From contig NZ_UGQU01000002.1 in NCBI RefSeq assembly GCF_900453205.1, positions 372,001-436,000 on the forward strand: a stretch of 64,000 nt of DNA. Direction: 5' to 3'. Source of the stretch: Moraxella lacunata (GTDB lineage Bacteria > Pseudomonadota > Gammaproteobacteria > Pseudomonadales > Moraxellaceae). The notes under the pieces were generated by a model. That model did no database searches, had not been told where the DNA came from, and saw nothing but the letters and a program-made list of their open reading frames with translations. This document shows positions 61,381 through 64,000 of the stretch, piece by piece. The position numbers and the translations under genes were made by a program. Position 1 is the stretch's first letter. The number at the start of each line of letters is the position of its first letter.

Positions 61381-62142
61381 ATGATAAAAGTAAAAAACGT
61401 CAGCCACAACATCGGCGATTTACCCATTTTAAAAAACGTAAATTTTGAGCTACCCACAGGGCAAATCATCGCACTCATCGGAGCGAATGGGGCGGGCAAA
61501 AGTACGCTGTTTAGCCTGATGGCTCGCATGAATCCTTTGCAGGACAAATCCGCCTGTATCAGCTTTGATGGGCATGACATCAGCACCGCCACAGATGGTG
61601 ATATGGCAAAAGTGGTCGCCATGCTCGCCCAAGAAAACCACATTCAAGGGCGACTGCGTGTGCGTGAGCTACTCATGTTTGGGCGTTATCCTTATCATCA
61701 GGGCAGACCCACACAGGCGGATAAGGATAAGGTGGAGGAGATGATAGCGACTTTTGAGCTTGAGTCGCTTGCCGAGCGGTTTTTGTCCGACTTGTCGGGC
61801 GGTCAGCGTCAGCGTGTGCTGATTGCCATGGTGGTGTGCCAAGATACCCCGTATATCTTGCTTGATGAACCGCTCAATAACCTTGATATGTACCACGCAG
61901 GGCGACTCATGCGACAGATGAAGGTGCTGGCAAGTCGTGGCAAAACGGTGGTTATCGTGCTACACGACATCAACCAAGCGTCCCAATTTGCCGATACGGT
62001 CGTGATGATGAAAGGGGGCGAAGTGGTGTCGGTGGGTACACCAAAAGACGTGCTAACGGCTGAAAATATGAAAGTGCTGTATAACGTGGACGTAACGGTG
62101 CTGATGCATAATGGCAAGCCGATTGTGGTGGATGTGGTGTGA
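61381..62142 (+). CDS. Siderophore ABC importer ATPase (FecE/FatE type)
   Basis: 253 residues with Walker A GANGAGKST, Q-loop MLAQENHIQGRLRVRELLMFGRYPYHQGR, signature LSGGQRQRV, Walker B YILLDEPLNNLD and H-loop VLHDINQA. It drives the two FecCD permeases encoded upstream. It starts 11 bp after the CPBP gene, so all belong to one transcription unit. Confidence 0.94.
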   Translation: MIKVKNVSHNIGDLPILKNVNFELPTGQIIALIGANGAGKSTLFSLMARMNPLQDKSACISFDGHDISTATDGDMAKVVAMLAQENHIQGRLRVRELLMFGRYPYHQGRPTQADKDKVEEMIATFELESLAERFLSDLSGGQRQRVLIAMVVCQDTPYILLDEPLNNLDMYHAGRLMRQMKVLASRGKTVVIVLHDINQASQFADTVVMMKGGEVVSVGTPKDVLTAENMKVLYNVDVTVLMHNGKPIVVDVV

Positions 62143-62233
62143 TTGGGATTTGATAGATTGCACTATCAAAACAAAAGGTGTTATAATAGAATATTTAGAT
62201 AATTTTCTTTAATTGGACTTAGACGGGGGCGTT

Positions 62234-62989
62234 ATGATGACTGATAGCAATTACGCCACATTCACACTCAGACTGACTGGCATTGATTTGGATAATATTC
62301 ATCCAAATGATGTGGGGACTTTATTGTCTGATTTTTCTCGTCTGCTTAATGAAGATAGTCTAAAATTTGATAGCATTCGTCAAGGCTCTGCGGTGGTTTC
62401 TGTGCGAGCCAATCAAGAGCTTTACCCCCAAATTTTGCAAAATTTTCAAAACGGCATGGTAAAATCTGCCTACAAATCTTTGACAAAAACCATTCGTAAA
62501 TACGCCAAATATTATCCTGATATTCAAGCTGAACTGTGGGCAAAGCCAAATAATAAAAGTGAAAATCAATTAATTGAAACCTTGGATTATCAAGAATACA
62601 CAAAAACCATAAAACAAACAGAAACGCTAATTGGCAAACTGCAAAAACCTGCACATGGTAAAGATGATACTGACCATTTTACCATTTTGCTTGCTAATGG
62701 TAATCAAGTTGCTGTTAAAGTAAATAAAATATTGTCTCATGAATTGGCAGGGTATTTGGAAGGGCTTTGGCTGGCGGATAGTTTGATTGAATTTACAGGT
62801 ATTGCCAAATATCAATTGACAGGTTGGCAAATGAAATTGTCTGAATTTACCGCTCAAAGCTTTGTTGTTTTGCCTAATAAAAATGAATTGACAAAATGGG
62901 CGGACGACTTTCATGCGTGCGGTGAAAGCGGTTGGCGAGCATTGGATAATCCTGAGCAAACTTGGCTAATGGAGCGTCATTCATCATGA
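62234..62989 (+). CDS. Unknown protein coupled to a PIN-domain gene
   Basis: 251 residues from the ATG at 62234 (MMTDSNYATFTLRLTGIDLDN). It looks soluble and alternates strands and helices; LLSDFSRLLNEDSLKF and GSAVVSVRANQELYPQIL are near the start, and a helical linker (YTKTIKQTETLIGKLQ) precedes a C-terminal beta-rich half. No family recognised. Its TGA overlaps the ATG of the PIN gene, so the two are made together; an antitoxin or regulator role is only a guess and its size would be unusual for that. Confidence 0.6.
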   Translation: MMTDSNYATFTLRLTGIDLDNIHPNDVGTLLSDFSRLLNEDSLKFDSIRQGSAVVSVRANQELYPQILQNFQNGMVKSAYKSLTKTIRKYAKYYPDIQAELWAKPNNKSENQLIETLDYQEYTKTIKQTETLIGKLQKPAHGKDDTDHFTILLANGNQVAVKVNKILSHELAGYLEGLWLADSLIEFTGIAKYQLTGWQMKLSEFTAQSFVVLPNKNELTKWADDFHACGESGWRALDNPEQTWLMERHSS

Positions 62990-63456
62990 TAATGGCGGAT
63001 AACAATTTTTTGATTGCTTTGGTTGCTGATAAACAAAAATATCGCTTATTATTGCAACAATTGGAGAGACAAAATCATAAAATTGGTTTGCCAACACCCG
63101 TATTGGCAGAATTTATGGTGCGGGATAATAATATGGAGCGAGAACTGTTTTTAACGACCAATCACTCTTTTATTCAAGAATTCGATTTTGACAAAAAGTC
63201 AGCAATCGTCAGTGCTAATATCATGCGAGAATTATTAAAAACAGACTTTTTCAAAAATAAATCAAAAGATAAACAGATTATTAAGGTAGATATTCAAATT
63301 TTAGGCATTACCATTGCAAATGGTGTCAAAAAACTATTCAGTGCTGATATTGAAATAGCAAGAATTATTGATATGCTTGAACTACCGATTGAGTTGGTTA
63401 ATTTTGATGAGAATGACGGTTTAGAGCAATCTGATTTATTTGGTACTGTTTGTTAA
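62986..63456 (+). CDS. PIN-domain protein (VapC-like nuclease)
   Basis: 156 residues from the ATG overlapping the upstream stop. The acidic residues of a PIN nuclease are placed as expected: Asp in MADNNFLIAL, Glu in TPVLAEFM, Asp in FSADIEIARI and Asp in NFDEND. VapC-type toxins cut tRNA or rRNA. Here the partner is a 251-residue unknown rather than a small VapB. A terminator follows, so the pair is a closed two-gene cassette. Confidence 0.75.
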   Translation: MIMADNNFLIALVADKQKYRLLLQQLERQNHKIGLPTPVLAEFMVRDNNMERELFLTTNHSFIQEFDFDKKSAIVSANIMRELLKTDFFKNKSKDKQIIKVDIQILGITIANGVKKLFSADIEIARIIDMLELPIELVNFDENDGLEQSDLFGTVC

Positions 63457-63461
63457 AACTT

Positions 63462-63487
63462 AAAAAGGGCGAAATCTCGCCCTTTTT
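63462..63487. terminator. Bidirectional terminator after the PIN gene
   Basis: AAAAAGGGCGA and TCGCCCTTTTT pair around AATC. Confidence 0.88.
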
Positions 63488-63494
63488 AAGTTGG

Positions 63495-63596
63495 TTAAAC
63501 CATATGATTTTCCCCCACCTTATTCCCCACCAAAAACGCCACCAAACCAATCACCAACGCAGGTACGACAGCGTGCAAATCCCATAAGGCAATCAT
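63495..63596 (-). CDS. 33-residue hydrophobic reading frame after the MFS gene
   Basis: The frame starts 5 bp after the MFS stop and encodes one membrane helix (AVVPALVIGLVAFLVGN) with polar ends. It could be a small membrane protein or the tail of a lost sodium-solute-symporter-like gene, which ends in similar VPALV-type segments. No ribosome-binding site is clear. Confidence 0.35.
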   Translation of the reverse strand: MIALWDLHAVVPALVIGLVAFLVGNKVGENHMV

Positions 63597-63601
63597 ATCA
63601 C

Positions 63602-64000
63602 TCAATCCACCCTATCCCCACGCCCAGCCAGCCAGCCAAAGCCGACATTGACACACATTAGAATAAATAGCACATACAGCGACACTTCCCAAGTGCCTGT
63701 TTTTTCGTACAATTTACCCAACACCAACGGGCCAAAAAACGCCACGCCATAGCCCACCGCCTGCACCATGCCCGACAAATCCCGAGCGGTGTCAAGCCGT
63801 GTTGTACGAATAGAAAACAGCATGAGCGACAACGTAAAAATACACGCCCCACCAAAGCCCATGAGTGCCGACCAAACCATGAGACAATCAGGGAACCAAA
63901 TCAATCCACCCGACCCCACCACGTTAGCAAGGCTTGCCACTAAGGCAATGATTTTTATGGGAAAATTTCTTTTGATTAAAAAGGTTAATAAAAATATCGC
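63602..64000 (-). CDS. C-terminal part of an MFS transporter (possibly CynX/NimT type)
   Basis: The frame enters from the right edge of the window and ends at 63602, so about 132 C-terminal residues are seen. Four hydrophobic helices are visible, with the conserved loop MLFSIRTTRLDTARDLSGMVQAVGYGVAFFGPLVLGKLYEKTG. The pattern TARDLSGMVQAVGY is typical of CynX-like permeases. The N-terminal half, start and substrate are outside the window. Confidence 0.75.
   Translation of the reverse strand, partial: AIFLLTFLIKRNFPIKIIALVASLANVVGSGGLIWFPDCLMVWSALMGFGGACIFTLSLMLFSIRTTRLDTARDLSGMVQAVGYGVAFFGPLVLGKLYEKTGTWEVSLYVLFILMCVNVGFGWLAGRGDRVD

Overview
This window is most likely part of the chromosome of a Moraxella species. 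That is an inference from low-to-moderate G+C, Acinetobacter/Moraxella-type gene order (dapA, short BamC-like lipoprotein, purC), a colicin-V-type bacteriocin locus resembling mcbABCI of M. catarrhalis, and a type I-F CRISPR-Cas system. No rRNA or tRNA gene was seen.

Layout. 1-3.8 kb holds housekeeping genes (an EEP-family fragment, mltG, tmk, a Do-family protease). 3.8-11.6 kb is a decayed microcin export locus on the minus strand: a C39-peptidase ABC exporter broken by a complete IS1-family element (8-bp target duplication) and by a 200-bp MITE, an HlyD-type adaptor broken by an IS630-family element (TA duplication) and a nonsense codon, a double-glycine-type microcin precursor, small membrane proteins (probable immunity) and a frameshifted JmjC-like cupin. 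11.9-13.9 kb is dapA, bamC-like and purC. 14.2-23.3 kb is a complete type I-F locus: cas1, a cas2-3 gene with two frameshifts, csy1-csy2-csy3-csy4(cas6f), a leader and an array of five 28-bp repeats with exact 60-bp period. A 133-bp IS1-related MITE sits 3 bp after the last repeat. 24-29 kb carries a histidine phosphatase gene, a probable RsmX/Y/Z-type sRNA, a parS-like site and gyrB. 29-42 kb holds small uncharacterised genes, a DMT transporter, a ZnuD-like receptor, dapE, a peptide-binding lipoprotein, a TPP riboswitch with thiC, and a second inverted copy of the histidine phosphatase segment. 42-55.5 kb holds parC, a DksA-type protein, relA, a DEAD-box helicase with a long leader, a PNPOx-like protein, ihfA-pheT-(small gene)-pheS. 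55.8-64 kb holds a porin gene interrupted by another 133-bp MITE, a siderophore ABC uptake operon with a frameshifted CPBP protease gene inside it, a two-gene PIN-domain cassette and the end of an MFS transporter.

Most exciting observation. The gap between cas2-3 and csy1 contains, on the minus strand, a promoter (TTGTTA-17 bp-TATAAT) that would start transcription at a degenerate I-F repeat. This repeat is followed by a 20-nt spacer and a second repeat. The spacer matches 14 of 20 positions of a site that begins right after a CC PAM and covers the TATAAT box of the csy1 operon itself. Two of the six mismatches are at positions 6 and 12 and a third at 18, positions that type I effectors do not read. 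This looks like a CRISPR-RNA-like guide that lets the Csy complex repress its own operon.

Second highlight. Just downstream of the first histidine phosphatase gene there is a GacA-box-like site (11 of 12 specified bases), a -10 box about 45 bp further on, then about 130 nt with six GGA motifs ending in a strong intrinsic terminator. This is the architecture of a CsrA/RsmA-sequestering sRNA.

Several genes are broken by single-base changes. Some of these lie in homopolymers and could be phase variation or sequencing error; this cannot be decided from one sequence.
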